8,132 nt of DNA from Dehalococcoidales bacterium (GTDB taxonomy: Bacteria > Chloroflexota > Dehalococcoidia > Dehalococcoidales > UBA3254): contig JAQULX010000107.1 in the NCBI GenBank assembly GCA_028718465.1, forward strand, positions 1 to 8,132, in the 5' to 3' direction. The notes beneath the pieces are model-generated. The model had not been told where the DNA came from and ran no database searches. It was given only the letters and a program-made list of their open reading frames with translations. Position numbers and translations under genes: made by a program. Shown one piece after another: positions 1-6,417 of this stretch; position 1 is the stretch's first letter, and every line of letters starts with the position of its first letter.

Positions 1-1749
1 TTTGCCTTTGAAATTACCGAGGTAATGCTGATTTTCGCAGTTTTTTTCACCATTGCCCATACTCATAATCTGAAGGGCCATATCACCGTAGATGTGATAT
101 CCGCCAAGTTAAGTAAAAACGGCCGGTTGATCTTGAGTTTCATCACGGACCTGCTGGCGCTGGGGATGTTTGCCATCATTATCTGGCAGGCTTTTGTCCT
201 GACCCAGAGCTTTTACTCACGCGGTAACTTTCATTCAGATTCCTTTCATGTGATCGCATGGCCTTTCGCCGGCGTAATCATCTTCGGCACTGTACTGATG
301 GAACTGCTGATTTTCCGGGACTTTTTAAAGGACATCTCAAAATCCACCAAAGCCGGTTTAAAATGGCATCAATGGCTTCTGATGCTCGGAATATCTATCA
401 TCATGATAGCCCTGTCAGTATTCCTGGTCCAAAAGGGCTCACTGCAAATGAACCTGGCTACCATAGGTTTCATTGGCCTGGCCTTTTTTATGATACTCCT
501 TCTGGCTGGAGTACCCGTGGCGTTTACACTTTTAATTTCCGGCTTTATTTTTATCTCCCAGATTCGCGGTTGGGACCCGGCCTTAAATACCCTTAGCCGG
601 GGGTTTTATTCCAATACAGGGAACTTCGTCTGGGCTACCGTGCCGTTTTTTGTGCTGATGGGCTATTTTTGTCTTCACTCCAAAATTGGCGAGGACCTTT
701 ACGCCCTGTTCTATCGCTGGCTCGGACATATTCGAGGCGGATTGGCCATCGCTACCACTACCGCCTGCTGCGGTTTTGCCGCTATCGTCGGCGACAGCAT
801 CTCTTCTATCGCCACTATGACCTCGGTTGCCATGCCGCAGATGAAAAAATATAAGTATGACGACCGCCTGTCTACCGGGGCTGTCGCCGGCGGATCTATC
901 ATCGGTCCTGTTATCCCCCCCAGTATCCCTTTTATTATTTACGGCGTTATCACCGGGGTCTCTATAGGACAGCTTTTTATAGCCGGTATTGTTCCCGGTC
1001 TTCTCCTCGGCCTGGCCTTTGCCGTCACCATCTATATCTGGTGCCGGATAAATCCCAATGTCGGCCCGGCCGGAGAACACACTCCCTGGGGACTCAGGTT
1101 CCGGTCGTTGACTGCCAGTGTGCCTATTTTGCTTTTGTTTCTACTTGTCATCGGCGGCATCTACGGCGGTGTTTTCAGTCCCAGTGAAGGGGGCGCAATG
1201 GGCGCCATGGGGGCTTTGTTTATCGGCCTGGCGATGCGGAGGTTTACCTGGCATAAAATCTGGCTCTCGCTTATTGATACAGCCAAGGTCCTGGGTATGC
1301 TGCTTCTGATAGTCAACGGCGCTGTCCTTTTCACCAGGTTTGTCGCCTGGTGCAATGTCTCTGATTCCGTATCTGCCGCCCTGGCAGGCGCCGGTTTAAC
1401 CGGGCTTTCCATGGTGCTCCTGATACTGATACTATTTTTGATCCTGGGTTTTTTTGTTGATATACTGACCCTGACCCTGATCGGTGTTCCCATTGTACAT
1501 CCGATTATCGTAGCTCAGGGAATGGACCCAGTCTGGTTTGCCATCTTGATCCTTCTCATTCTAATCCTGGGTTCTTTAACTCCTCCTGTAGGCATCAATC
1601 TGTTTACCATGAAGGGTATGGCCCCGCATATTCCCATGGGTTCTATATATCGAGGCGCAATCCCCTTTGTGATCTCTTCGGTCATAGTGATTATCATGAT
1701 CTTCTCATTTCCTGCTTTCGTAACCTGGCTGCCTAACGTGTTGAAGTAA
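1..1749 (+). CDS. TRAP transporter fused DctQ-DctM membrane subunit (5' end outside window)
   Basis: This is the membrane part of a tripartite ATP-independent periplasmic transporter, which imports carboxylates or similar solutes using an ion gradient and a separate periplasmic binding protein. The frame is open to the first base, and the residues before the ATG at 25 (FAFEITEV) fit DctQ, so the true start lies upstream. Residues numbered from that ATG: about 1-135 are the small DctQ part with several membrane helices and the HITVDVI segment. About 142-574 are the large DctM part, with AGVPVAFTLL (161-170), GPVIPPSIPFIIYG (294-307) and GSLTPPVGINLF (516-527), all typical of DctM. The C-terminus TWLPNVLK resembles that of the second DctM in this window (SWLPNALK). 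Fusion of Q and M is known in the family. No binding-protein gene is visible here; it may lie upstream. Substrate unknown. Confidence 0.93.
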   Translation, partial: FAFEITEVMLIFAVFFTIAHTHNLKGHITVDVISAKLSKNGRLILSFITDLLALGMFAIIIWQAFVLTQSFYSRGNFHSDSFHVIAWPFAGVIIFGTVLMELLIFRDFLKDISKSTKAGLKWHQWLLMLGISIIMIALSVFLVQKGSLQMNLATIGFIGLAFFMILLLAGVPVAFTLLISGFIFISQIRGWDPALNTLSRGFYSNTGNFVWATVPFFVLMGYFCLHSKIGEDLYALFYRWLGHIRGGLAIATTTACCGFAAIVGDSISSIATMTSVAMPQMKKYKYDDRLSTGAVAGGSIIGPVIPPSIPFIIYGVITGVSIGQLFIAGIVPGLLLGLAFAVTIYIWCRINPNVGPAGEHTPWGLRFRSLTASVPILLLFLLVIGGIYGGVFSPSEGGAMGAMGALFIGLAMRRFTWHKIWLSLIDTAKVLGMLLLIVNGAVLFTRFVAWCNVSDSVSAALAGAGLTGLSMVLLILILFLILGFFVDILTLTLIGVPIVHPIIVAQGMDPVWFAILILLILILGSLTPPVGINLFTMKGMAPHIPMGSIYRGAIPFVISSVIVIIMIFSFPAFVTWLPNVLK

Positions 1750-1771
1750 AAATTGAAGTTGCTTTGATATT

Positions 1772-1807
1772 CTGACGCCAGCTTTCAGATTTGAAAGCTG
1801 GCGTCAG
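1772..1807. terminator. Perfect 16-bp hairpin between convergent genes
   Basis: Arms 1772-1787 and 1792-1807 are perfectly complementary around a 4-nt loop (GATT). It lies 22 bp after the TRAP stop codon and between two convergent genes, where a terminator is expected. No run of T follows on the plus strand, and on the minus strand the nearest T run (near 1748-1752) is about 20 nt beyond the stem. It is therefore not a textbook intrinsic terminator; it may act as a 3'-end stabiliser or a weak bidirectional terminator. Confidence 0.5.
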
Positions 1808-1913
1808 TCCGTGTAAAATGTGTCTCTTCACGGGGCAAGTGCTACGGTTCCGTTAATGATTTCGGCCGGAGACTGAATCCTGTTTTATCGCAGGATCTTG
1901 CTTTCGAGCGAAT

Positions 1914-2498
1914 TTAATCTCCCTGCAAGTTAAAGTCAGCTATCTGGCCGCTGGTATTCCGATATGCATAATTTTTCCCGTAATCGCTGTATTTCCAGAA
2001 GCCGGTACAGATTCTGACATTGGAGAGGAAAGGTAATCTTCCATTTTCCATGCGTATCGGATTTATTCCGTCGCCGCCAACCGTTAATACCATGTTTTGC
2101 TCCCATAAGGGCGCCGAGATGCTGTAAGTGCGATCTTTCTCGCTGACATCTACCTTGACAAACTTGACGCCAAGGGTCTTTTTCCACATCCCACCCTCCA
2201 TATGCTCGAAGAAAAAGTTCTGGAGAGTCTCCCTCTGTTTTTCAGTGGCATTATCACTTATGTAAACTGCCCCCTCTTCGACGGTACCCGGATTGGGGCC
2301 GATTTCGTCCATGTGAATAAGCAGATTAATACCTTTCATATCCACGTCTTGAATTTGTCCTTCTTTAATCTGGTATGTCGTCAAGCAAGAGCAAGCATGG
2401 GGCATTTCCCGATCAAATTGCAGTCCGCACTGGCCGTCCAGAGCACGGCAGCACTCGTAAAAAGTACCTTTCAGTTTCCAACCCTCTTTATCTGCCAT
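1914..2498 (-). CDS. DUF1326 domain-containing protein
   Basis: A 194-residue protein of the DUF1326 family, whose biochemical role is not established. Visible family traits are an N-terminal WKLKGTFYECC start, a cysteine-rich first part (Cys16, Cys17, Cys24, Cys36, Cys38), the segment YQIKEGQIQDVDMKGINL (42-59), and YISDNATEKQRETL (79-92). Length matches the usual ~200 residues. There is no signal peptide or membrane helix. The start is well supported: GGAGGGGG at 2503-2510 lies 4 nt upstream of the ATG. The neighbouring IS110 element begins inside this ribosome binding site. Without the element the gene would follow the second acyl-CoA dehydrogenase gene by 16 nt, so it was probably the third gene of that operon. 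Clustered cysteines suggest metal or redox chemistry, which is inference only. Confidence 0.85.
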   Translation of the reverse strand: MADKEGWKLKGTFYECCRALDGQCGLQFDREMPHACSCLTTYQIKEGQIQDVDMKGINLLIHMDEIGPNPGTVEEGAVYISDNATEKQRETLQNFFFEHMEGGMWKKTLGVKFVKVDVSEKDRTYSISAPLWEQNMVLTVGGDGINPIRMENGRLPFLSNVRICTGFWKYSDYGKNYAYRNTSGQIADFNLQGD

Positions 2499-2502
2499 GT
2501 TA

Positions 2503-2513
2503 CCCCCTCCTCG
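2503..2513 (-). promoter_or_regulatory. Shine-Dalgarno of the DUF1326 gene, rebuilt at the IS left junction
   Basis: On the minus strand the sequence reads ACGAGGAGGGGGTAAC before the ATG at 2498. The GAGGGGG part belongs to the host flank. The AG and ACG before it belong to the core and left end of the IS110 element. Insertion thus replaced the original AAGGAGG by GAGGAGG, keeping a strong ribosome binding site. Confidence 0.7.
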
Positions 2514-2519
2514 TATAAT
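2514..2519 (+). promoter_or_regulatory. -10 half (TATAAT) of the IS110 circle-junction promoter
   Basis: A perfect TATAAT lies 3 bp inside the left end. In the integrated element the host bases at the -35 position (2491-2496, TCTGCC) do not resemble TTGACA, so the promoter should be weak. In the circular form TTGACT from the right end (3944-3949) is placed 17 bp upstream: 13 nt of right end, the CT core and CG. This matches the junction promoter known for IS110 elements and would drive the bridge RNA. Confidence 0.72.
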
Positions 2520-2607
2520 TATTTTGTTAACTTATGTATTCAGTTTAGTTAGCTTGTTAGTCAAACAAGCGGTATATTATGGGGTAGAGGTTGAGGTTAG
2601 CGTTTTT

Positions 2608-2614
2608 CCTCCTT
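2608..2614 (+). other. Left target guide of the bridge RNA (CCTCCTT)
   Basis: In IS621 the left target guide has the same sequence as the top strand of the left target plus core. CCTCCT here equals the host flank and core at 2506-2511, and the next T equals 3965, the first base after the right-hand core. This gives seven consecutive matches to the reconstructed empty site. The sequence is the complement of AAGGAGG. Confidence 0.62.
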
Positions 2615-2629
2615 GAGGGTAAGCCTCGC

Positions 2630-2636
2630 AATTAAG
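2630..2636 (+). other. Right target guide of the bridge RNA
   Basis: By analogy with IS621 this strand of the loop should be complementary to the core plus right target. TAAG (2633-2636) complements CTTA (3963-3966), and AA (2630-2631) complements TT (3968-3969), with one mismatch between. This short match is weak alone and gains weight from the other three guide matches. Confidence 0.5.
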
Positions 2637-2673
2637 TCTGCTACCTCAACTTTGCCCGCTTAAGGCTAGAATA

Positions 2674-2679
2674 AGTAGG
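2674..2679 (+). other. Left donor guide of the bridge RNA (AGTAGG)
   Basis: AGTAGG is identical to 3956-3961 in the right end of the element, one base before the CT core. It sits on the 5' side of the donor-binding loop, where the left donor guide lies in IS621. Confidence 0.58.
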
Positions 2680-2703
2680 TTGTAGAATCGCTACACATAA
2701 TCA

Positions 2704-2709
2704 ACGAGG
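2704..2709 (+). other. Right donor guide of the bridge RNA (ACGAGG)
   Basis: ACGAG is the reverse complement of CTCGT (2510-2514), the core and first bases of the left end. The extra G also pairs with the host base at 2509. The position next to the 3' closing stem parallels the ACAAG guide of IS621, which also reads a CT core. Confidence 0.6.
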
Positions 2710-2768
2710 CATAGCTGGCGGCAAAGATTGAGGCCACCTCACTTCGAATATAATTCCAGGAGTAATCA

Positions 2769-3938
2769 ATGCTGTATGTAGGTATCGACATCGCCAAAGA
2801 GATTCATGAAGCCAGTCTCATCAATGAGCAAGGCAAGCTGCAAGGCCGTTCCCTCCGTTTCTCCAATACCCTGACCGATTTCCAGAGATTCCTGGAATGG
2901 CTCCCCAAAGAGACTTTGGAAATGGCGATGGAAGCTACCGGGCATTACTGGCTGCCGCTCTATGATTTCCTCAAAAGCCAAGGTTATGAGGTTACGGTTC
3001 TCAATCCTCTCCAGACCGAAGCTCACCGTCGGGGACAAATCCGCAAGACTAAAACGGATAAAAGGGATTCGTTTATCATCGCGGACCTCTTACGTACCAA
3101 AGCCATTAGTCCCAGCTATATCCCGGATGAATGGATTCATCAACTCCGTGAGATTACCCGTTTCCGCTTCGGCCTGGTAGATTCGATGTGTGATCTGAAG
3201 CGCCAGATTTTGTGTGTTCTGGATAAGGTCTTCCCTGAATTCGAAAGCCTCTTCTCGGATGTCTTCATTAAGTCCGCCCGAGCTTTATTGAAAGAAGGGA
3301 CTCTGCCGGAAGAAATAGCCGGGATGGACCTTTCTGAGCTAACTGGCATTCTGAACTCCTCCAGTCACGGCCGTTTCGGCCTGGCCAAGGCCCAAGATGT
3401 GCAAAGCAAGGCCTCATCTTCGGTTGGCATCTCCTATCTGAAAGACTCGGCGAAAGTCCAGCTACGCTGTCTGATGGCACATCTGGAATTTCTCCACAGC
3501 CAGATCGAAGAGGTCGATAGCTGTATCCAGGACTTGATGGCCCAGAGGGAAAACTTTTTGACCACTATCCCCGGAATCAGCCAGACCCTGGCGGCCACCA
3601 TTACGGCCGAGATAGGCGATATCAATCGTTTCGAATCTCCCGAAAAGTTAGCTGCTTTCGCCGGTATTGATCCCACGGTCTATAACAGTGGTAAATTCAC
3701 CGGTACCCGCATGGTGATGTCCAAGAGAGGATCCCCTTATCTCAGGCGGGCTCTCTGGATGGCGGCTACCTCAGCTCGAAGATTCGATCCGGAACTGGCG
3801 GCCTTCTTTCAACGTAAACTGGCTGAAGGAAAGCATTATAACACGGCCCTGGGAGCGGTTTGCCGTCGCCTGTTGAATCGCGTCTATTCTATTCTTAAAG
3901 AACACAGGCCTTATCAGCCTAAAAGTGTTTCATTATGA
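2769..3938 (+). CDS. IS110-family transposase (DEDD recombinase)
   Basis: This 389-residue enzyme catalyses excision, circularisation and integration of the element, guided by the bridge RNA. The N-terminal RuvC-like domain (about 1-130) carries the acidic residues Asp7 (GIDIAK), Glu55 (AMEATGHYW), Asp97 and Asp100 (KTDKRD). A long central helical or coiled-coil linker spans about 130-260. The C-terminal Tnp/transposase-20 domain begins at IPGISQTLAATITAEIGD (267-284), with Ser307 in YNSG aligning by eye with the catalytic serine of IS621, followed by SKRGSPYLRRALW (318-330). AGGAG at 2758-2762 lies 6 nt before the ATG. All five catalytic residues are present and the frame is open, so the protein looks functional. 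Confidence 0.95.
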   Translation: MLYVGIDIAKEIHEASLINEQGKLQGRSLRFSNTLTDFQRFLEWLPKETLEMAMEATGHYWLPLYDFLKSQGYEVTVLNPLQTEAHRRGQIRKTKTDKRDSFIIADLLRTKAISPSYIPDEWIHQLREITRFRFGLVDSMCDLKRQILCVLDKVFPEFESLFSDVFIKSARALLKEGTLPEEIAGMDLSELTGILNSSSHGRFGLAKAQDVQSKASSSVGISYLKDSAKVQLRCLMAHLEFLHSQIEEVDSCIQDLMAQRENFLTTIPGISQTLAATITAEIGDINRFESPEKLAAFAGIDPTVYNSGKFTGTRMVMSKRGSPYLRRALWMAATSARRFDPELAAFFQRKLAEGKHYNTALGAVCRRLLNRVYSILKEHRPYQPKSVSL

Positions 3939-3943
3939 CCCTA

Positions 3944-3949
3944 TTGACT
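3944..3949 (+). promoter_or_regulatory. -35 half (TTGACT) of the IS110 circle-junction promoter
   Basis: TTGACT lies 13 nt before the right-hand core. Circularisation would set it 17 bp upstream of the left-end TATAAT. In the integrated state it faces host sequence instead: 17 bp downstream (3967-3972) is TTTAAT, a weak -10, so some outward activity antisense to the dehydrogenase gene is conceivable. Confidence 0.68.
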
Positions 3950-3967
3950 TTTCATAGTAGGACTTAT

Positions 3968-5098
3968 TTAATCAAGTAATATCCTGGCGATTTGTTCCAG
4001 GTGATAATCATCATCTCCAAGAGTAATCTCGGCGGCCTTGGCACGCCGGTAATATAACGGCAAGTCATGGTCGATAATAATCGAGACTCCGCCCTGGACC
4101 TGTATTCCGGAGTTGGCGATCCGGGTATAACATTCATTTGCCTTGTATTTAGCCATGGATACCTCGATGTCACAGGGAAGCCACTGACAGATCTTCCAGG
4201 CTGCTTCGTAAGCGAGTACCCGGGCGGATTCCAGCGCTATAAACATATCGGCACAGACATGCTGGATTGCCTGATGACTTCCCAAAGGCCGGCCGAAAGT
4301 GACCCTTTCTTTGGCGTATTCCACCGTCATTTCGATGACTTTTTGCGCCCCGCCGTTCATTTCTGCGCATTGGGCTACAGTCAACAGCGGCATGAACCGT
4401 TTAAAGATATATTCCCAGCCTTTATCATATTCCCCCAGGATATTCCCGGCGGGTACTGTCACATTGTTTAACTGAACCTCATATTGTTTATCCCGTCCCA
4501 TAGTTTTTAGCGGTACGTATGTAATGCCATCGCTTCCGGCATCGATGATGAAGCTGGTTACGCCGCCGGCTTCCGTATCTGCATTCGTTCCGGCAGCGCA
4601 TATTAAATAATCGGCCACATGGGCCACAGGAACGAATAATTTCGTCCCGTTGACAAGATAACCGCCGTTTTGCGCAACTGCACGGGTCGACATCAACCTG
4701 TCCGGGCAGCGCATCGAGGGCTCGGTTAATGCGAGGCTAACGATAATATCCCCATTAGTAATCCCCGGGAGGAAGGCAGCTTTTTGTTCCTCGCTGCCGC
4801 ATTCAAGAATAAACATACCAGCCATAACGGTGGGAGACAAGGGGCATGGCAACAGCGCGCGGCCCGTTTCTTCGAGTAGAATGACCAGGTCCAGGAATGA
4901 CCCTCCACCGCCATTATATCGTTCAGGGAAAACCAGACCCTGCCAGCCCAGGCGAACCATTTTTTGCCAGAGCTGCGGGGGGAAGCCTTTCTCATCATCA
5001 GCCATTTCCCTGACCAGTGAAGACGGGCATTCACTTACCAGGAAATCACGGGCTGTCTTTCTCAGCATTTTCTGCTCTTCGGTTAAATTAAAATCCAT
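3968..5098 (-). CDS. Acyl-CoA dehydrogenase, second subunit of a probable heteromeric pair
   Basis: A 376-residue flavoprotein of the acyl-CoA dehydrogenase superfamily, which forms the alpha-beta double bond of acyl-CoAs and passes electrons to an electron-transfer flavoprotein. The N-terminal helical domain begins MDFNLTEEQKMLRKTARDFL. The central domain has SLALTEPS (121-128), and the C-terminal domain has RVTFGRPLGSHQAIQH (265-280), a flavin/dimer signature, and IQVQGGVS (332-339). The usual C-terminal catalytic-glutamate motif (YEGT-like in medium-chain enzymes) is not recognisable; the tail reads LYYRRAKAAEITLGDDDYH, as in FadE-type partners of two-gene dehydrogenases. It starts 11 nt after the upstream dehydrogenase stop with only a weak SD (AGAGG). 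The IS110 element lies right after its stop. Substrate not known; alternatives include cyclic or branched acyl-CoAs. Confidence 0.92.
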   Translation of the reverse strand: MDFNLTEEQKMLRKTARDFLVSECPSSLVREMADDEKGFPPQLWQKMVRLGWQGLVFPERYNGGGGSFLDLVILLEETGRALLPCPLSPTVMAGMFILECGSEEQKAAFLPGITNGDIIVSLALTEPSMRCPDRLMSTRAVAQNGGYLVNGTKLFVPVAHVADYLICAAGTNADTEAGGVTSFIIDAGSDGITYVPLKTMGRDKQYEVQLNNVTVPAGNILGEYDKGWEYIFKRFMPLLTVAQCAEMNGGAQKVIEMTVEYAKERVTFGRPLGSHQAIQHVCADMFIALESARVLAYEAAWKICQWLPCDIEVSMAKYKANECYTRIANSGIQVQGGVSIIIDHDLPLYYRRAKAAEITLGDDDYHLEQIARILLD

Positions 5099-5109
5099 TC
5101 CGGCAGCCT

Positions 5110-6324
5110 CTAATAACCATGATACTGTGGCAAATCCAGCAAATGATGGGCGATGAAATTTTTACGGGTTAACGGCCCGACCAGCCCAAACAGGCTGAAT
5201 GCATTCAGCCTGTACATTTCTTCCAGCATACCATTCAGTACCGCATATTTCGACCCGCTTTGCAACTGGCCGTAAGGACCGAGGATGCATAATGCCAGAT
5301 TCGGAAATTTAACCGCCAGGCTGTCACGGACAAGGGATTCCACGGCTGCAGCGCCCAAAACATCACCGCCTTCGTCCTGGGCCCAGGCCATTTTATAACC
5401 CAGCAGACGTATGATCTCAATCCCGGCAGCAATTTCCGCTATCTTACGCCGCACCGAAGGTTCCTGACTGAGCAATCTTCCATCCATCCTGGTAGTCTTA
5501 ACGAAGTCAATCAGCTTTTTCAGTATCTCCCGAAATACAACAAAGAATACTCCGGGAGCCCTCTCCCAGTCCCCCCACTCGAATTCCCGGAAGTAGTCCC
5601 AACCCCGATTCAGACCGCTTTCTTCACCCAGAAGACTCTCACGAGAAACTCTTACGTTATCAAAAAAAACCTCGTTCGTCCGACCGCCGCCGTCAGTCCA
5701 TAGCGGCCTGATAGTAATACCGGGCAAGTCCGGGGGAACTAGAAACATACTGATACCCTTCTCCGGGGGATTTTCAGTGTCCGTCCGGGCCAATAATAAA
5801 ATCCGCGTGGTTTGGCCGTTAAGATGAGCATTGGAGCTGAACATTTTCTGTCCATTGATGATATAGTCCTCGCCATCGCGTACAGCCCGCGTCTTTAACG
5901 AGGCCAGATCAGCGCCGGCGTCAGGTTCGGTAAAACTTTGACAAAGTAAAATTATCTCTCCCCGGCATATCCGGGTTAGATATTCCTGCTTTTGCCGCTC
6001 TGTCCCGTGTTTCGCGATAATGCTGCCCAGCCAGTTGTTATTACCGACACTGGTAACCGATATGGCTGCTCCCAGCGACTGCATTTCTTCATTGAAAATG
6101 ACATGGAAGGTGTTGCCGAGCCCCCGGCCGCCGTACTCTTCAGGAAATGTAAGCCCCGCCCATCCTTTATCACATACCCTCTGATAGAACGAAAAGGAAA
6201 AATTATACCTGGCATCATCGGGTACATCGCCCGGGTCAGCTAAATCACCCTTCGGAGTCGTGGCACAAAATTCACGAATCTCATCAATAAACTTCTGCTG
6301 TTCCGCAATAAATCCAAAATCCAT
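5110..6324 (-). CDS. Acyl-CoA dehydrogenase, first subunit of a probable heteromeric pair
   Basis: A 404-residue acyl-CoA dehydrogenase homologue, first gene of the operon. The N-terminal domain contains WAGLTFPEEYGGRGLG (55-70). The central beta domain has CQSFTEPDAGADLASLKTRA (128-147), the classic substrate/flavin segment, followed by YIINGQKMFSSNA (154-166). The C-terminal helical part ends in RKNFIAHHLLDLPQYHGY. The arginine-rich RxxFG flavin signature of the partner gene is absent here (compare SQEPSVRRKIAEIAAGIE, 286-303). Glu254 (WERAP) may be the catalytic base at the helix-G position, as in FadE26-type subunits; this is inference. Complementary losses in the two genes suggest an alpha2beta2 enzyme. 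The ATG at 6324 has only a distant GGCGG upstream. Transcription probably starts from the promoter at 6385-6413. Confidence 0.92.
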   Translation of the reverse strand: MDFGFIAEQQKFIDEIREFCATTPKGDLADPGDVPDDARYNFSFSFYQRVCDKGWAGLTFPEEYGGRGLGNTFHVIFNEEMQSLGAAISVTSVGNNNWLGSIIAKHGTERQKQEYLTRICRGEIILLCQSFTEPDAGADLASLKTRAVRDGEDYIINGQKMFSSNAHLNGQTTRILLLARTDTENPPEKGISMFLVPPDLPGITIRPLWTDGGGRTNEVFFDNVRVSRESLLGEESGLNRGWDYFREFEWGDWERAPGVFFVVFREILKKLIDFVKTTRMDGRLLSQEPSVRRKIAEIAAGIEIIRLLGYKMAWAQDEGGDVLGAAAVESLVRDSLAVKFPNLALCILGPYGQLQSGSKYAVLNGMLEEMYRLNAFSLFGLVGPLTRKNFIAHHLLDLPQYHGY

Positions 6325-6384
6325 AAACTATATAACCGCCGGAAGAGAGTGCTGCCGAATAATGAATGCTTACAAGATGATCTA

Positions 6385-6413
6385 ATTATATGCCCTCTCC
6401 TGCTTCCTATCAA
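6385..6413 (-). promoter_or_regulatory. Sigma70/sigmaA-type promoter of the acyl-CoA dehydrogenase operon
   Basis: On the minus strand TTGATA (6413-6408) and a perfect TATAAT (6390-6385) are separated by exactly 17 bp. The predicted start is near 6378, giving a leader of about 54 nt before the ATG at 6324. Position and orientation fit the two-gene dehydrogenase operon. Confidence 0.75.
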
Positions 6414-6417
6414 TCCC

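Larger units (their letters stand above)
2526..2728 (+). ncRNA. Predicted IS110 bridge RNA
   Basis: Bridge RNAs of IS110-group elements pair with target DNA through one internal loop and with donor DNA through a second. Three stem-loops in the expected order are visible. The 5' hairpin is GCTTGTT/AACAAGC (2552-2558 / 2564-2570). The target-binding stem-loop has outer stem GTTGAGGT/ACCTCAAC (2590-2597 / 2643-2650), extended by AGC/GCT, with an inner hairpin near 2615-2627. The donor-binding stem-loop has outer stem CTTTGCC/GGCAAAG (2650-2656 / 2720-2726), extended by GCT/GGC and GGCTA/TAGCT, with inner hairpin TGTAG/CTACA (2681-2685 / 2691-2695). The structured part (about 2552-2726) is close in size to the ~177-nt bridge RNA of IS621. 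The 5' end is set by the -10 at 2514-2519; the 3' end is approximate. Confidence 0.75.
2510..3964 (+). mobile_element. Intact IS110-family element (IS110 group) with CT core
   Basis: The proposed element runs from core CT (2510-2511) to the duplicate CT (3963-3964), about 1.45 kb. It has a ~258-bp noncoding left end, one transposase gene (2769-3938) and a short ~24-bp right end. A long left end and short right end are characteristic of the IS110 group, whose bridge RNA is encoded upstream of the transposase. There are no terminal inverted repeats and no duplication beyond the dinucleotide, as usual for this family. Boundary evidence: the predicted donor guides match the two ends (AGTAGG at 3956-3961; CTCGT at 2510-2514), the target guides match both flanks, joining the ends creates a TTGACT-N17-TATAAT promoter, and excision restores a compact operon. 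The boundaries were inferred by eye and not compared with other copies. Confidence 0.82.

Noticed and set aside
583..1080. Minus-strand 165-codon open frame inside the TRAP gene
   Set aside because: Antisense shadow of a clear DctM coding region, with no recognisable protein features.
1875..1897. Small hairpin ATCCTG/CAGGAT after the DUF1326 stop
   Set aside because: Only six base pairs with an 8-nt loop and no following T run; too weak to call a terminator.
2202..2552. Plus-strand 116-codon open frame over the DUF1326 gene and IS left end
   Set aside because: It crosses the element boundary and is antisense to the well-supported DUF1326 gene.
2552..2570. 19-bp inverted repeat (7-bp arms) as an operator for the DUF1326 gene
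   Set aside because: It lies inside the IS110 left end and fits better as the 5' hairpin of the bridge RNA.
2571..3961. Alternative IS boundaries at a GG dinucleotide (2571-2572 and 3960-3961), since AGTAGGT matches a guide and ATTATG matches CATAAT
   Set aside because: No left target match is found, the joined ends do not give a properly spaced promoter, the 5' hairpin would fall outside the element, and excision would not restore the Shine-Dalgarno. The CT model explains all of these.
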